Below, piece by piece: positions 8,701-19,767 of a DNA stretch of 64,000 nucleotides. Position 1 is the first letter of the stretch. Every line of letters starts with the position of its first letter. Source of the stretch: Gammaproteobacteria bacterium (GTDB lineage Bacteria; Pseudomonadota; Gammaproteobacteria; Thiohalomonadales; Thiohalomonadaceae); assembly GCA_026196575.1 (NCBI GenBank), contig JAPHSX010000010.1:27011-91010 (forward strand), in the 5' to 3' direction. The position numbers and the translations under genes are program-made. The notes under the pieces are model-generated. The model saw only the letters and a list, made by a program, of their open reading frames with translations. It made no database searches and was not told the DNA's origin.

Positions 8701-8715
8701 GCTATAATTTATAGC
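8701..8715. promoter_or_regulatory. Perfect inverted repeat with TATAAT, upstream of amiB
   Basis: GCTATAA-T-TTATAGC is a perfect 7+1+7 palindrome, containing TATAAT at 8703-8708. It lies 66 bases before the amiB start in an AT-rich leader. It could be a -10 box with an overlapping operator, but no good -35 was found. Confidence 0.35.
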
Positions 8716-8780
8716 AATATGATAGCTTAACTTATTGAATAATAAAGAGAAGCATTGCTTTTCGATGGTGGGTGGAGCAG

Positions 8781-10097
8781 ATGGTACGGTCAGGATATCG
8801 CCTTATTGCATTGCTGATTCTCTCTATTGGCGCGCCCGTCTGGGCCAGCGGCACCATAGATGGCCTGCGTATGTGGCCCGCCCCTGACCATACCCGCCTG
8901 GTTTTCGATACCAGCGGACCGGTCGAGCACTCGCTGTTCACGCTGAAGAACCCTGACCGCCTGGTGATTGATATCAAGAATGTCCGCCTTGCCACCGGGA
9001 TCAACCATCTCGACCTCTCCCAGAGCCTGCTCTCCGGTATGCGCAGCGCACAGCGTGGCGGCAAGGATCTGCGGGTGGTGCTGGATCTGAAGGGGGCGGT
9101 GCAGCCCAAGAGTTTCGCCCTGCACCCCAATGAGGAGTATGGTCACCGCCTGGTGATCGATCTGCAAGACAGTACGCTAACGCCGACCTTGACTCAAACC
9201 ACCATCAAGAGCCTCTCCAGTAAACAGAAGGCGCGGGAGGTGGTGATTGCCATCGACGCCGGTCACGGTGGTGAGGATCCCGGCGCCATCGGCCCCAACG
9301 GTGTCAGGGAGAAGGATGTGGTGCTGGCCATCGCCCGCAGGTTGAAGGGGCTGGTGGATAACGAGCCGGGAATGCGTGCGGTGATGATTCGTGACGGTGA
9401 CTACTTCATCTCGCTGAAAAAGCGCGTCAAGCTGGCGCGTGAAGTGCATCAGGCCGATTTCTTTATCTCGATTCATGCCGACTCGTTCAGGGATCGGCGC
9501 GCCTACGGCTCCTCGGTCTACACCCTCTCACCCAACGGTGCCTCCAGTGAGCAGGCACGGCTGCTGGCCGAGAAGGAGAACGCCTCCGACCTTATCGGCG
9601 GGGTCAGCCTCGACGGCAAGGATGACCTGCTCGCCTCGGTGCTGCTCGATCTCTCGCAGACCGCTACCCTTGAGATGAGTGGCGATGTCGCCTCACGGGT
9701 ACTCAGCGGGCTGAAAGGGGTGGGCAAGTTGCACAAGCGCAGGGTTGAGCAAGCGGCGTTCCGTGTACTCAAATCACCCGATCTCCCATCGATCCTGGTC
9801 GAAACCGCCTTTATCTCCAACCCCACCGAGGAGCGCAAGCTGCAAAATGGGGCCCATCAACAGAAGCTGGCGCAGGCGATGATGAGCGGCGTGCGTGACT
9901 ACTTCACGCAAAATCCGCCTCCCGGCACCATCCTCGCGATGAACAAAAAACGCGAGCATGTCATTAGCCACGGCGATACCCTCTCCGAGATCGCGCGCCA
10001 CTACCAGATCAGCCTCGACACCCTGCGCAGTGCCAACAATTTGCGTGATAACAGCCTGCGCATCGGGCAGGTCCTGCGGATCCCCACAGACAGTTAA
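8781..10097 (+). CDS. amiB: N-acetylmuramoyl-L-alanine amidase with AMIN and LysM domains
   Basis: 438 residues from ATG 8781, preceded by GGTGGAG; a GTG at 8772 would add three residues. Signal peptide about 1-22 (cleavage after PVWA), AMIN septal-targeting domain about 25-125, Amidase_3 domain about 155-370 with zinc-site motif DAGHGGEDPG (159-168), and a C-terminal LysM peptidoglycan-binding domain about 390-436. The domain order is that of AmiB (AmiC lacks the LysM). The enzyme cleaves peptidoglycan stems during daughter-cell separation and needs EnvC/NlpD-type activation. The position between tsaE and mutL is conserved. Confidence 0.93.
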   Translation: MVRSGYRLIALLILSIGAPVWASGTIDGLRMWPAPDHTRLVFDTSGPVEHSLFTLKNPDRLVIDIKNVRLATGINHLDLSQSLLSGMRSAQRGGKDLRVVLDLKGAVQPKSFALHPNEEYGHRLVIDLQDSTLTPTLTQTTIKSLSSKQKAREVVIAIDAGHGGEDPGAIGPNGVREKDVVLAIARRLKGLVDNEPGMRAVMIRDGDYFISLKKRVKLAREVHQADFFISIHADSFRDRRAYGSSVYTLSPNGASSEQARLLAEKENASDLIGGVSLDGKDDLLASVLLDLSQTATLEMSGDVASRVLSGLKGVGKLHKRRVEQAAFRVLKSPDLPSILVETAFISNPTEERKLQNGAHQQKLAQAMMSGVRDYFTQNPPPGTILAMNKKREHVISHGDTLSEIARHYQISLDTLRSANNLRDNSLRIGQVLRIPTDS

Positions 10098-10141
10098 GAC
10101 ACGGCTTTTTCTCCCCTGCTGTTTCCTTTAAGCTGCGGGGT

Positions 10142-11905
10142 ATGAATTCAAGCGCCTTTCACGCAGCGCAGCGGCGCATTCAGCCGCTCCCCGTCCACCT
10201 TGCCAATCAGATCGCAGCCGGTGAGGTGGTGGAGCGTCCCGCCTCGGTGGTCAAGGAGCTGCTGGAGAACAGCATCGACGCCGGTGCCCGTTACATCGAA
10301 CTGGAGGTGGAGCGGGGGGGATTGCGGCTCATTCGCGTGCTTGATGACGGTGCTGGCATCCATCCTGATGATCTACCGCTGACCACCGCCCCCCATGCCA
10401 CCAGCAAGGTCTACAGCCAGCAGGAGCTGCAGCAGGTTCTCAGTTTGGGGTTTCGTGGCGAGGCGCTGGCAAGTATCGCCTCGGTGAGCCGTTTCTCTGT
10501 TGCCAGCCGCCAGCCGCAGATGGAACAGGGTCTGCGGCTCATGCCATCGAGCGGCAACAGCGGGACCGAGCTGCTCCCCTGCGCGATGCCGCCAGGTACC
10601 CGTATCGAGGTGCGCGAACTCTTCTACAATATCCCGGCACGGCGCAAGTTTTTGCGCAGTGAGCGTACCGAATACCTGCACCTGGAAGAGGTGCTGAAGC
10701 GCCTCGCCCTGAGTCGCTACGACATCGGTTTCCGGCTGCTGCACAACGGGCGCCAGCAGTTCAATCTCGCCCCTGTTGATGCCCCGGAGCAGCGTGCACA
10801 GCGTGTCGCCGCGGTGCTCGGCAAGAGCTTTTTGCAGCACGCGCTGGAGGTGGAGTTCGAGGCGGCCGGTATGCGTTTGTGGGGCTGGGTGGGCGCGCCC
10901 GGCTACTCGCGCGGTCAGGCCGATGCCCAGTACTTTTACCTCAACGGGCGGATGATTCGCGACAAGCTGGTGAGCCACGCGGTGCGCCAGGCACACCAGA
11001 CGGTGCTGGAGCCGGGACGTTATCCGGCCTATCTCCTCTATCTGGAGATCGCGCCGCAGCAGGTTGACATCAATGTCCACCCGACCAAGCACGAGGTGCG
11101 CTTTCGTGAGGCCCGCCTGGTTCACGACTTTCTGCTGCGCGCCCTGCTGCGTGTGCTTGAAGGTGGCACTGAGCCACAGCCCCGCCAGGAGGCGCCGTGT
11201 CCGGTGGCGTCACGCACGGGCCGCCCTCAGGGCGCCATACCCGAATCGGCGCGGGTGGCCGAACAGACTGCCTTCTACCGCCAGTCACTCACCCTTGCAC
11301 CCCGCCCCGCGCGTGGTGCCGTGGCAGTGCCTGCCCCTGTTTCTGCCCACCTGCTGGCCGTGGTGCACGGCAGTTATCTGCTGTTGCAGCGTGATGGCGT
11401 CCCTGGCGTGTTGGCGGTGGCGGCCGCACGGCAACGGCTGCTGGCACGGCGGCTGCGTGACGCGCTGGCCAGTGGCGAGATGGCCAGCCAGCCGCTGCTG
11501 ATCCCTGCCACCGTGCGGCTAGCGGCCGGGCAAATCGGGCAGCTGGAGCGCCACGCCGCCACCTTGTTGCGGCTCGGTATGGAGGTGGAACGGCTGGGCG
11601 AGGAGGCGGTGGTAGTGCGTCAGTTGCCTCTGTCGTTGCGCAGTGTGGAGCCGGCGCAGCTGCTGTGCGCCCTGTGCGCTTTTCTGGTCGCGGCGCCAGA
11701 TATTGAGGGCGCACGGGAGGCCTTTGTCGAAGAAGTCGCCGGGTTGTTGGCTCCCCTCTTGCCGCCGGCCGATATGGCCTCTGGCGCGGTGCTGCTGCGT
11801 GAACTGGAGCAACTGCTGCGCGATGGCGGGGTGAGTGAGGCGGAGCTGCCGTGGCGCCCCCTCAGTGAGGAGCGGCTGGCAGCGCTCTTTGCGACAACTG
11901 CATAG
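10142..11905 (+). CDS. mutL: DNA mismatch repair protein MutL
   Basis: 587 residues. The GHKL ATPase N-terminus has ELLENSIDAGA (39-49) and GFRGEALASI (103-112). A short Pro/Ala-rich linker (about 335-400) leads to the C-terminal dimerisation domain. MutL links MutS mismatch recognition to downstream nicking and unwinding. The C-terminal part lacks the DQHA(x)2E(x)4E endonuclease motif, as in E. coli MutL, so strand discrimination would depend on a MutH-type nuclease not in this window. mutS is present at 53351-55918. Confidence 0.96.
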   Translation: MNSSAFHAAQRRIQPLPVHLANQIAAGEVVERPASVVKELLENSIDAGARYIELEVERGGLRLIRVLDDGAGIHPDDLPLTTAPHATSKVYSQQELQQVLSLGFRGEALASIASVSRFSVASRQPQMEQGLRLMPSSGNSGTELLPCAMPPGTRIEVRELFYNIPARRKFLRSERTEYLHLEEVLKRLALSRYDIGFRLLHNGRQQFNLAPVDAPEQRAQRVAAVLGKSFLQHALEVEFEAAGMRLWGWVGAPGYSRGQADAQYFYLNGRMIRDKLVSHAVRQAHQTVLEPGRYPAYLLYLEIAPQQVDINVHPTKHEVRFREARLVHDFLLRALLRVLEGGTEPQPRQEAPCPVASRTGRPQGAIPESARVAEQTAFYRQSLTLAPRPARGAVAVPAPVSAHLLAVVHGSYLLLQRDGVPGVLAVAAARQRLLARRLRDALASGEMASQPLLIPATVRLAAGQIGQLERHAATLLRLGMEVERLGEEAVVVRQLPLSLRSVEPAQLLCALCAFLVAAPDIEGAREAFVEEVAGLLAPLLPPADMASGAVLLRELEQLLRDGGVSEAELPWRPLSEERLAALFATTA

Positions 11906-11950
11906 TCACTTTGCTACACTTGCCTCTCATCACGTTGACACTGCATCGCC

Positions 11951-12898
11951 TTGAAACCGAGCCACACTCTCCCGCCCGCCATCTTTTTGATGGGGCCGAC
12001 CGCCTCTGGCAAGACCGCGCTCGCCCTCGCCCTGGTGGAGCGCCTCCCTTGCGAGATCATTAGTGTCGATTCGGCCCTGATCTACCAGGGGATGGATATC
12101 GGCACCGCCAAGCCCGATGCCGAGACCCTGGCGCGTGCGCCGCACCGCCTGATCGATATCATCGACCCGGCGGAGAGTTACTCGGCCGCCTGTTTTCGTG
12201 ACGACGCGCTGCGCGAGATGGCGGAGATCACCGCCGCCGGGCGCATTCCCCTGTTGGTGGGGGGTACCATGCTCTACTACCGGGCGTTGCAACAGGGGCT
12301 CTCACCACTGCCGCCGGCGAGTGCCGAACTGCGTGCACGCATCGAGGCGGAGGCGGCAGAGCTGGGGTGGCCGGCTTTGCACCAGCGACTCGCCGTAATT
12401 GATCCAGAGTCGGCGGCACGCATCCATCCCAACGATCCGCAGCGTCTGTCGCGGGCACTGGAGGTATTTGAGCTGAGCGGACGGCCGCTCAGTGTGTTGT
12501 GGCGGGCGCAGGAGCGGAGCGGTTTTCCCTATCGCGCGGTGAAGCTGGCGGTGGCTCCGGCCGAGCGCAGCGTGTTGCACCAGCGCATCGCCCAGCGTTT
12601 CGAAATGATGCTGCAACAGGGTTTCATCGAGGAGGTGGAGGCGCTCTATCGGCGAGGCGATCTTACCCCCGAGCTGCCGTCCATTCGCTGTGTCGGCTAT
12701 CGCCAGGCGTGGCGTTATCTGGCGGGAGAGTGGGATCGGCAGACCATGAGCGAGCGGGCGATTATCGCCACGCGGCAGCTCGCCAAGCGGCAGTACACCT
12801 GGCTGCGCAGCGAGACGGCGCTCACCTGGTTTGACGCCCTAAGCGACAATTTGCTGGAAAAGACCTTGAAATTCTTGGATGATAGCGCCATAACTTAG
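11951..12898 (+). CDS. miaA: tRNA dimethylallyltransferase MiaA
   Basis: 315 residues with P-loop GPTASGKT (15-22) followed by [25 protein letters not shown] sequence typical of the family. It prenylates A37 in tRNAs reading UNN codons. The start is TTG 11951: an in-frame stop at 11936 excludes anything further upstream, and the next ATG (11990) would begin right at the P-loop. The TTG start matches the E. coli MiaA N-terminus in register. hfq follows, the classic miaA-hfq-hflX-hflK-hflC order. Confidence 0.94.
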   Translation: MKPSHTLPPAIFLMGPTASGKTALALALVERLPCEIISVDSALIYQGMDIGTAKPDAETLARAPHRLIDIIDPAESYSAACFRDDALREMAEITAAGRIPLLVGGTMLYYRALQQGLSPLPPASAELRARIEAEAAELGWPALHQRLAVIDPESAARIHPNDPQRLSRALEVFELSGRPLSVLWRAQERSGFPYRAVKLAVAPAERSVLHQRIAQRFEMMLQQGFIEEVEALYRRGDLTPELPSIRCVGYRQAWRYLAGEWDRQTMSERAIIATRQLAKRQYTWLRSETALTWFDALSDNLLEKTLKFLDDSAIT

Positions 12899-13057
12899 CA
12901 GGCTGTTGTATTCATAATTAAGCCGGTGGCAGTGAACCAAATCCCTGTTTTTTGTTCAAACCACCCGCAATCAACCGTATCACCTGATTGAGAAGTAATG
13001 ACGATGACTTTTTTAGCGGCGCCCGTTGCGCCACATAATAACAAAAGGAGTAACCCC

Positions 13058-13321
13058 ATGAGTAAAGGGCAAGCACTGCAAGACCCGTTTCTGAATGCCC
13101 TGCGCAAGGAACGAGTTCCCGTCTCCATCTACCTGGTCAACGGCATCAAGTTGCAGGGTCAGGTCGAGTCATTTGACCAGTTTGTCGTTCTGTTAAAGAA
13201 CTCCGTCAGCCAGATGGTCTACAAACATGCCATCTCCACCGTGGTACCGGCGCGCAACGTTCGTCTCGATTTTGCCGAGAAGTTGCCGGGTGATATCGAC
13301 GGTCCGCAACACAATTTCTAA
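13058..13321 (+). CDS. hfq: RNA-binding protein Hfq
   Basis: 87 residues from ATG 13058 with AAAGGAG seven bases before it; an in-frame ATG at 12998 is rejected as it adds a non-family extension. The Sm1 region (residues about 10-45) and Sm2 motif YKHAIST are intact. Hfq is a hexameric chaperone that pairs small RNAs with mRNAs. Its presence fits with the CsrB-like RNA found at 47130-47440, although CsrA-binding RNAs do not themselves need Hfq. C-terminal tail is short ([10 protein letters not shown]). Confidence 0.97.
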   Translation: MSKGQALQDPFLNALRKERVPVSIYLVNGIKLQGQVESFDQFVVLLKNSVSQMVYKHAISTVVPARNVRLDFAEKLPGDIDGPQHNF

Positions 13322-13359
13322 CCCCATCGTGCACACTTTATCCCTTGTTGGGGGTGATC

Positions 13360-14643
13360 TTGTTTGATCGCCCCCAGAGCGGCGAGCGCGCCGTTCTTGT
13401 CCACCTGGATCTACATCAGGAGAGTGAACGCGAGGATCTGGAGGAGTTCCGTGATCTGGCGCTTTCCGCCGGCGCCCTGCCGGTGGCCGCGGTAAGCGGC
13501 GCGCGGCGCTTACCGGATGCCAAGTTCTTTGTCGGCAGCGGCAAGGCGGAGGAGATCCGCCAGCTGGTGCTTGCCGAGGAGGCCGAACTGGTGCTGGTGA
13601 ATCACGGCCTCTCCCCTGCCCAGGAGCGCAATCTTGAGCGCCTGCTGCAGTGCCGTGTGCTGGACCGTACCGGTCTGATTCTCGATATCTTTGCCCAGCG
13701 TGCCCGCTCTCACGAGGGCAAGCTGCAGGTGGAGTTGGCACAGCTACGCCACCTCTCCACCCGGCTGGTGCGTGGCTGGACCCACCTGGAGCGCCAGAAG
13801 GGGGGGATCGGCCTGCGCGGCCCGGGCGAGACCCAGCTGGAGACTGACCGCCGGCTGCTCAATGAGCGTATCAAGGCGCTGCACAAGCGGCTGGACAAGG
13901 TGCGCAAGCAGCGCGCGCAGGGGCGCCGGTCGCGCCAGCGCGCCGAGGTGCCGACGGTCTCGCTGGTCGGTTATACCAACGCCGGCAAATCGACGCTGTT
14001 CAACCGTCTCACCGCCAGCGATGCCTATACCGCCGACCAGCTCTTCGCCACCCTCGACCCCACCCTGCGCCGTCTGGAGGTGGAACCCGGCAATCCACTG
14101 ATCCTTGCCGATACCGTGGGCTTTATCCGCCACCTGCCGCATGACCTGGTGGAGGCCTTTCAGTCGACCCTGCAGGAGACCCGCGAGGCGGATCTGCTGT
14201 TGCATGTGGTCGATGCCTCCGACCCGGAGCGCGAGGCCAAGATCGCCCAGGTCGATGTGGTGTTGCGGCAGATCGAGGCCGACAAGGTGCCGCAGATCGC
14301 CATTTACAACAAGATTGACGCCACCGATGGGGTGGCCCCTCATGTGGAGCGCGACGCCGAGGGGCAGGTGTTGCGTGTCTACCTCTCCGCGGCAAGCGGG
14401 GAAGGGACTGAGCTACTGCTGCAGGTGCTGACCGAGTGGCTCAATACCGAACGCCGCCACTATCACCTTGACCTGCCGCCTGCCGCCGGGCGCCTGCGCG
14501 CCCGGCTCCATCAGATGGGGGTGGTGGTGGATGAGCAGATGGCCGAGGACGGGGTGTGGTCGATCGAAATCAACATTGCCCCTCACTCTTTTGAGTCGTT
14601 GCGTAAGCAGCCGGAATTTAGCCAGATCCTGCCTTCGGCGTGA
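13360..14643 (+). CDS. hflX: Ribosome-associated GTPase HflX
   Basis: 427 residues if started at TTG 13360, which sits four bases after GGGGGT and gives MFDRP.., matching the E. coli HflX start. TTG 13345 or GTG 13354 are alternatives adding up to five residues. The HflX N-terminal domain (about 1-195, with GGIGLRGPGETQLETDRR) precedes the G domain with G1 motif GYTNAGKST (204-212) and DTVGFI. HflX splits stalled ribosomes under stress. Lies 38 bases after hfq. Confidence 0.94.
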   Translation: MFDRPQSGERAVLVHLDLHQESEREDLEEFRDLALSAGALPVAAVSGARRLPDAKFFVGSGKAEEIRQLVLAEEAELVLVNHGLSPAQERNLERLLQCRVLDRTGLILDIFAQRARSHEGKLQVELAQLRHLSTRLVRGWTHLERQKGGIGLRGPGETQLETDRRLLNERIKALHKRLDKVRKQRAQGRRSRQRAEVPTVSLVGYTNAGKSTLFNRLTASDAYTADQLFATLDPTLRRLEVEPGNPLILADTVGFIRHLPHDLVEAFQSTLQETREADLLLHVVDASDPEREAKIAQVDVVLRQIEADKVPQIAIYNKIDATDGVAPHVERDAEGQVLRVYLSAASGEGTELLLQVLTEWLNTERRHYHLDLPPAAGRLRARLHQMGVVVDEQMAEDGVWSIEINIAPHSFESLRKQPEFSQILPSA

Positions 14644-14755
14644 ATCCGCTGTGAGGATTTTGCCTTGCGGCGCCAGCGTAACCCCCCTAGAATTTGCGCA
14701 ATATAGTTGGTCGAACAGCGAGTTTTTCGCTTAATTAACAGAATCGGAGAGTCAA

Positions 14756-15925
14756 ATGGCGTGGAATGAACCGGGTAACACCGGGGGTAAAGACCCCTGG
14801 GGTGGCCGTAACAATGAACAGGGCCCGCCTGACCTTGACGAGGTGGTAAAGAAGCTGCAGGACAAGTTTAACGGCCTGTTCGGTGGTGGTGGCAAGCGGG
14901 ACGGTGGCGCGGCCACCCCCTCCAGCGGCGGCATGGGCGCGGGCGGTCTGGCGCTGCTTGCAGTGGTGCTGCTGGTGGTGTGGGGTGCCTCCGGTTTGTA
15001 CACCATTCAAGAGGGTATTCGTGGTGTCGTGCTGCAATTCGGCGCCTACAAAGAGACCACCATGCCGGGGCTGCACTGGTATCCGCGTTTTATTCAAAGC
15101 GTGGAGCGGGTCAACGTGGATAATGTGCGCAGTGTCGAACTGGGCTTTCGCGGTGACGAATCGCTGATGTTGACCCAGGATGAGAATATCGTTGATATCA
15201 AATTCGCGGCGCAGTATCAGGTGAGGGATGCGCGCGACTATCTGTTTAATGTGCGTGATCCGGACGATACCCTGCGCCAGGCGATGGAGACCTCGGTGCG
15301 CGAGATTGTCGGCAAGAGCGAGATGGACTTTATCATCACCGGCGGTCGCGCCGATGTGGTGGATCGTGCTCAGGCGTTGATGCAGACCATTCTTGATCAG
15401 TATCAGGCGGGTCTGGTGATCTCCAGTCTGACGATGCAGGATGCCCAGGCGCCGCAGCAGGTGCAGGGCGCCTTTGCCGATGCGGTCAAGGCGCGTGAGG
15501 ATGAGGTTCGTTTCAAAAACGAGGCCGAGGCCTACTCCAATGATGTGTTGCCAAATGCCCGTGGCCAGGCCGCCCGTCTGCTTGAGGAGGCCAATGCCTA
15601 CAAGGAGCAGGTGATTGCCGAGGCCGAGGGTGAGACTGCCCGCTTCCTCAGCGTGCTGAAGCAGTACAAACTGGCTCCTGCCGTTACCCGCAAGCGTCTT
15701 TACATTGATGCCATCGAATCGGTACTGTCACAGAGCAGCAAGGTGGTGGTCGATACCAAGGGCAACAACAACCTGCTCTACCTGCCGCTGGACAAGTTGA
15801 TGCAGCGCGATCCGGAGGCGGCGGCGCGCCTCAGCAAGCCGGGCAGCAGCTATCAGCAGCCGCAGACCATTCAGCCGGATCAGACGCGTCTGCGCAGTGA
15901 TGTTCGTACAAGGGAGGTGCGCTAA
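14756..15925 (+). CDS. hflK: FtsH modulator HflK
   Basis: 389 residues: a Gly-rich, charged cytoplasmic N-terminus (about 1-60), one transmembrane helix (about 65-82, ALLAVVLLVVWGA), a Band 7/SPFH domain (about 90-270) and a Gln/Pro-rich tail. With HflC it forms the large membrane cage around the FtsH protease and modulates its access to membrane substrates. ATG with GGAGAG upstream. Its stop overlaps the hflC start by one base (TAATG). Confidence 0.96.
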   Translation: MAWNEPGNTGGKDPWGGRNNEQGPPDLDEVVKKLQDKFNGLFGGGGKRDGGAATPSSGGMGAGGLALLAVVLLVVWGASGLYTIQEGIRGVVLQFGAYKETTMPGLHWYPRFIQSVERVNVDNVRSVELGFRGDESLMLTQDENIVDIKFAAQYQVRDARDYLFNVRDPDDTLRQAMETSVREIVGKSEMDFIITGGRADVVDRAQALMQTILDQYQAGLVISSLTMQDAQAPQQVQGAFADAVKAREDEVRFKNEAEAYSNDVLPNARGQAARLLEEANAYKEQVIAEAEGETARFLSVLKQYKLAPAVTRKRLYIDAIESVLSQSSKVVVDTKGNNNLLYLPLDKLMQRDPEAAARLSKPGSSYQQPQTIQPDQTRLRSDVRTREVR

Positions 15926-16800
15926 TGTCCCCGATGAAAACCCTCTCCCTGATTCTCGCGGCCGTTATTCTGTGGTTGCTGTCGATGGGCTTCTTTATCG
16001 TCGATGAGCGAGAGCTGGCGGTGAAGTTCTGGTTCGGTGAGTTTGAGCGCGCCGACTATGAGCCGGGTCTGCACTGGAAGGTGCCCTTTGCCAACACTGT
16101 ACGCAAGTTCGACAGCCGTATCCTCACCCTGGATGCCGAGGCCGAGCGTTACCTGACGCTGGAGAAGAAGAACGTCATTGTCGACTCCTTCATCAAGTGG
16201 CGCATTAGCGACGTGGCGAACTACTACAAGACCATGGCCGGTGATGAGCGTCGCGCCGGTCAGCGTCTGGCGCAGATCATCAAGAACGGGCTGCGTGGCG
16301 AGTTCGGTAAACGTACCATTCAGGAGGCGATCTCCGGTGAGCGTGCCGAGATCATGAATGTCATCACCGCGCAGATTGAGGAGCAGGCGAAGCAGTTTGG
16401 TATTGCCGTGGTTGATGTGCGCATCAAGCGCATCGAGCTGCCGCCGGAGGTCTCCGGTTCGGTCTATGACCGGATGGAGGCGGAACGTTCGCGCGTTGCC
16501 AAGGATCTGCGCTCCCGTGGTCGCGAGGCGGCGGAGCGCATTCGTGCCGATGCCGATCGCCAGCGCACCGTGCTTCTGGCCGAGGCCTACCGTGATGCCG
16601 AGCGCCTGCGCGGTGAGGGTGACGGTAAGGCCGCCGAGATCTTCGCCAGCGCCTTCCAGAAGGATGAGCAGTTCTACGCCTTCTACCGCAGCCTCGATGC
16701 CTACAGGAATGTCTTCAATAAACAGGAAGATGTGCTGGTGCTCGACCCCGAGTCGGAGTTTTTTGACTACTTCAAGAACGATTCCGGGCGGGGCAAGTAG
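15925..16800 (+). CDS. hflC: FtsH modulator HflC
   Basis: 291 residues with an N-terminal signal-anchor helix (about 5-24), SPFH domain, and a coiled-coil region rich in Glu/Arg/Ala (about 180-240). Partner of HflK in the periplasmic-side cage that regulates FtsH. Coupled to hflK by the TAATG overlap and followed directly by an intrinsic terminator. Confidence 0.96.
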   Translation: MSPMKTLSLILAAVILWLLSMGFFIVDERELAVKFWFGEFERADYEPGLHWKVPFANTVRKFDSRILTLDAEAERYLTLEKKNVIVDSFIKWRISDVANYYKTMAGDERRAGQRLAQIIKNGLRGEFGKRTIQEAISGERAEIMNVITAQIEEQAKQFGIAVVDVRIKRIELPPEVSGSVYDRMEAERSRVAKDLRSRGREAAERIRADADRQRTVLLAEAYRDAERLRGEGDGKAAEIFASAFQKDEQFYAFYRSLDAYRNVFNKQEDVLVLDPESEFFDYFKNDSGRGK

Positions 16801-16816
16801 GAAACGGGCATAATGC

Positions 16817-16850
16817 ACGCCGGGTAGCTAATGCTACTCGGCATTTTTTT
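16817..16850 (+). terminator. Intrinsic terminator after hflC
   Basis: Stem GCCGGGTAGC (16819-16828) / GCTACTCGGC (16833-16842) with loop TAAT and one G-U pair, followed by ATTTTTTT. Confidence 0.88.
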
Positions 16851-16867
16851 GTGTGGGGTGTGAAGAG

Positions 16868-17062
16868 ATGGGCTGGTCCGAACTCTGGTCCGCGCTGGCG
16901 CTGGTGATGGTGATCGAGGGGCTGTTGCCCGCGATCTCGCCGCGTGGCTACCGCAAGGCGATCTTCGCCATGTCTCAGATGGACGCGCGCTCGATTCGTA
17001 TCACGGGGCTGGTGACGATGATCAGCGGCGCCCTGTTTCTCTACTGGTTAAAGAACGGCTAA
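16868..17062 (+). CDS. DUF2065 small membrane protein
   Basis: 64 residues from ATG 16868 (GAAGAG just upstream; a GTG at 16853 would add five residues). Two predicted membrane helices (about 5-23 and 43-60) flank a basic loop SPRGYRKAIF. DUF2065 proteins are regularly found between hflC and hisZ in gammaproteobacteria; their function is unknown. It lies after the hflC terminator and two bases before hisZ, so it is likely co-expressed with hisZ. Confidence 0.85.
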   Translation: MGWSELWSALALVMVIEGLLPAISPRGYRKAIFAMSQMDARSIRITGLVTMISGALFLYWLKNG

Positions 17063-17064
17063 TC

Positions 17065-18246
17065 ATGGAAAACGATCGTTGGTTACTGCCCGAGGGCATT
17101 GAAGAGTTGTTGCCGCCACGCGCGGCACAACTGGAGGCAACGCTGCGCCGGTTGCTCGACCAGTTCAATAGCTGGGGTTATGAGCTGGTGATGCCCCCCT
17201 TTATCGAGTATCTGGAGTCGTTGCTCATCGGCACCAGCAACGATCTCGACCTGCACACCTTCAAACTCACGGATCAGCTTACCGGCCGCCTGATGGGGGT
17301 GCGCTCCGACATGACCCCGCAGGTGGCGCGCATCGATGCCCACCTGCTCAAGCGCGAGGAGCCCACCCGCCTCTGTTACATGGGCACCACCCTCAATACC
17401 GTCCCCAAGACGCACGGCGGCAGCCGCACCCCGATGCAGGTGGGTGCTGAACTCTACGGCCATGCCGGGGTGGAGAGTGACATCGAGGTGCTGCGCCTGA
17501 TGGTGGCCACCCTGCAGCTGGCGGGGCTGAATAGGATCACGTTGGATTTGGGCCATGTAGGGATCTTTCGTGGTCTTGCCGCGGCAGCGGGGTTGTCGCC
17601 ACAGCTGGAGGCCGAGCTGTTCGAGGCGTTGCAACGCAAATCGAAGCCGGATATTGCCGAGCTGCTGGCGGATGCCGCCCTGGCCGAGCCCTATGACTCG
17701 ATCTTCGCCCGCCTGGCCGAGCTACACGGTGATGAGTCGGTGCTGGAGAGCGCCGCCACACTTCTTGCCGGTGCCGGCGAGGCGGTGGCGGGCGCCCTGG
17801 AGAATTTGCGGCAGATCGCCGTGGCGATCCGCGGCATTGAAGGGCTCGAGGTGCATTTCGACCTGGCCGAACTGCGTGGCTACCACTATCACAGTGGCGT
17901 GGTCTTCTCCGCCTTTGTCGCGGAGGAGGGGCAGGCCATCGCCCAGGGGGGGCGTTACGACGATATTGGCCGGGTCTTCGGGCGCGCCCGTCCGGCCACC
18001 GGTTTTAGTACCGACCTGCGCAAGGTGCTCTCCCTGGTGGCTGCCACTACCCCCGAGGTTCGTGGTATCTTTGTGCCGTGTGGTGATGAGGCGGCACTGG
18101 TCTGCGCCATGCAGACCCTGCGCCAGGCCGGTGAACGGGTGATTCAGGCCCTTCCTGGACAAGTGGGCGGCGCCAGCGAGATGGGATGCGACCGTGAGCT
18201 GCAACGGCTGAATGGCACGTGGCAGCCGGTAACGGTCAATAAATAG
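17065..18246 (+). CDS. hisZ: ATP phosphoribosyltransferase regulatory subunit HisZ
   Basis: 393 residues with a class II aminoacyl-tRNA-synthetase fold like HisRS: motif-2-like region RVGAELYG-type sequence (MQVGAELYGHAG) and GGRYDDIG near residue 300. HisZ lacks aminoacylation activity and combines with short-form HisG to catalyse the first step of histidine synthesis. Its presence implies a short HisG elsewhere. Two bases after the DUF2065 gene. Confidence 0.95.
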   Translation: MENDRWLLPEGIEELLPPRAAQLEATLRRLLDQFNSWGYELVMPPFIEYLESLLIGTSNDLDLHTFKLTDQLTGRLMGVRSDMTPQVARIDAHLLKREEPTRLCYMGTTLNTVPKTHGGSRTPMQVGAELYGHAGVESDIEVLRLMVATLQLAGLNRITLDLGHVGIFRGLAAAAGLSPQLEAELFEALQRKSKPDIAELLADAALAEPYDSIFARLAELHGDESVLESAATLLAGAGEAVAGALENLRQIAVAIRGIEGLEVHFDLAELRGYHYHSGVVFSAFVAEEGQAIAQGGRYDDIGRVFGRARPATGFSTDLRKVLSLVAATTPEVRGIFVPCGDEAALVCAMQTLRQAGERVIQALPGQVGGASEMGCDRELQRLNGTWQPVTVNK

Positions 18247-18368
18247 GTTTATCGAACCACAGGTTTTTTTTTCTTTCCACCAAAAACTACACACCGCACT
18301 ATGGCGCCTTTGCGCCGATCATGAGGCTTCAGCAGGTTCATCGATCGGCAGTGTCTGGCTGCGTGTGA

Positions 18369-19697
<1,329 letters not shown>

Positions 19698-19715
19698 TCT
19701 GTTCGCATCCGGCGT

Positions 19716-19744
19716 AAAAAAGGGCCTCGGTTGAGGCCCTTTTT
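19716..19744. terminator. Bidirectional terminator between purA and the iron permease gene
   Basis: Stem AGGGCCTC (19721-19728) / GAGGCCCT (19733-19740), loop GGTT, with A5 before and T4 after, serving both converging genes. Confidence 0.9.
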
Positions 19745-19767
19745 CATTCCTGCGCTCTTCGCGGTGT

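Noticed and set aside
18303..18316. Hairpin GGCGC-CTTT-GCGCC before purA as a terminator or riboswitch
   Set aside because: Too short, with no T-run or conserved purine-riboswitch core.
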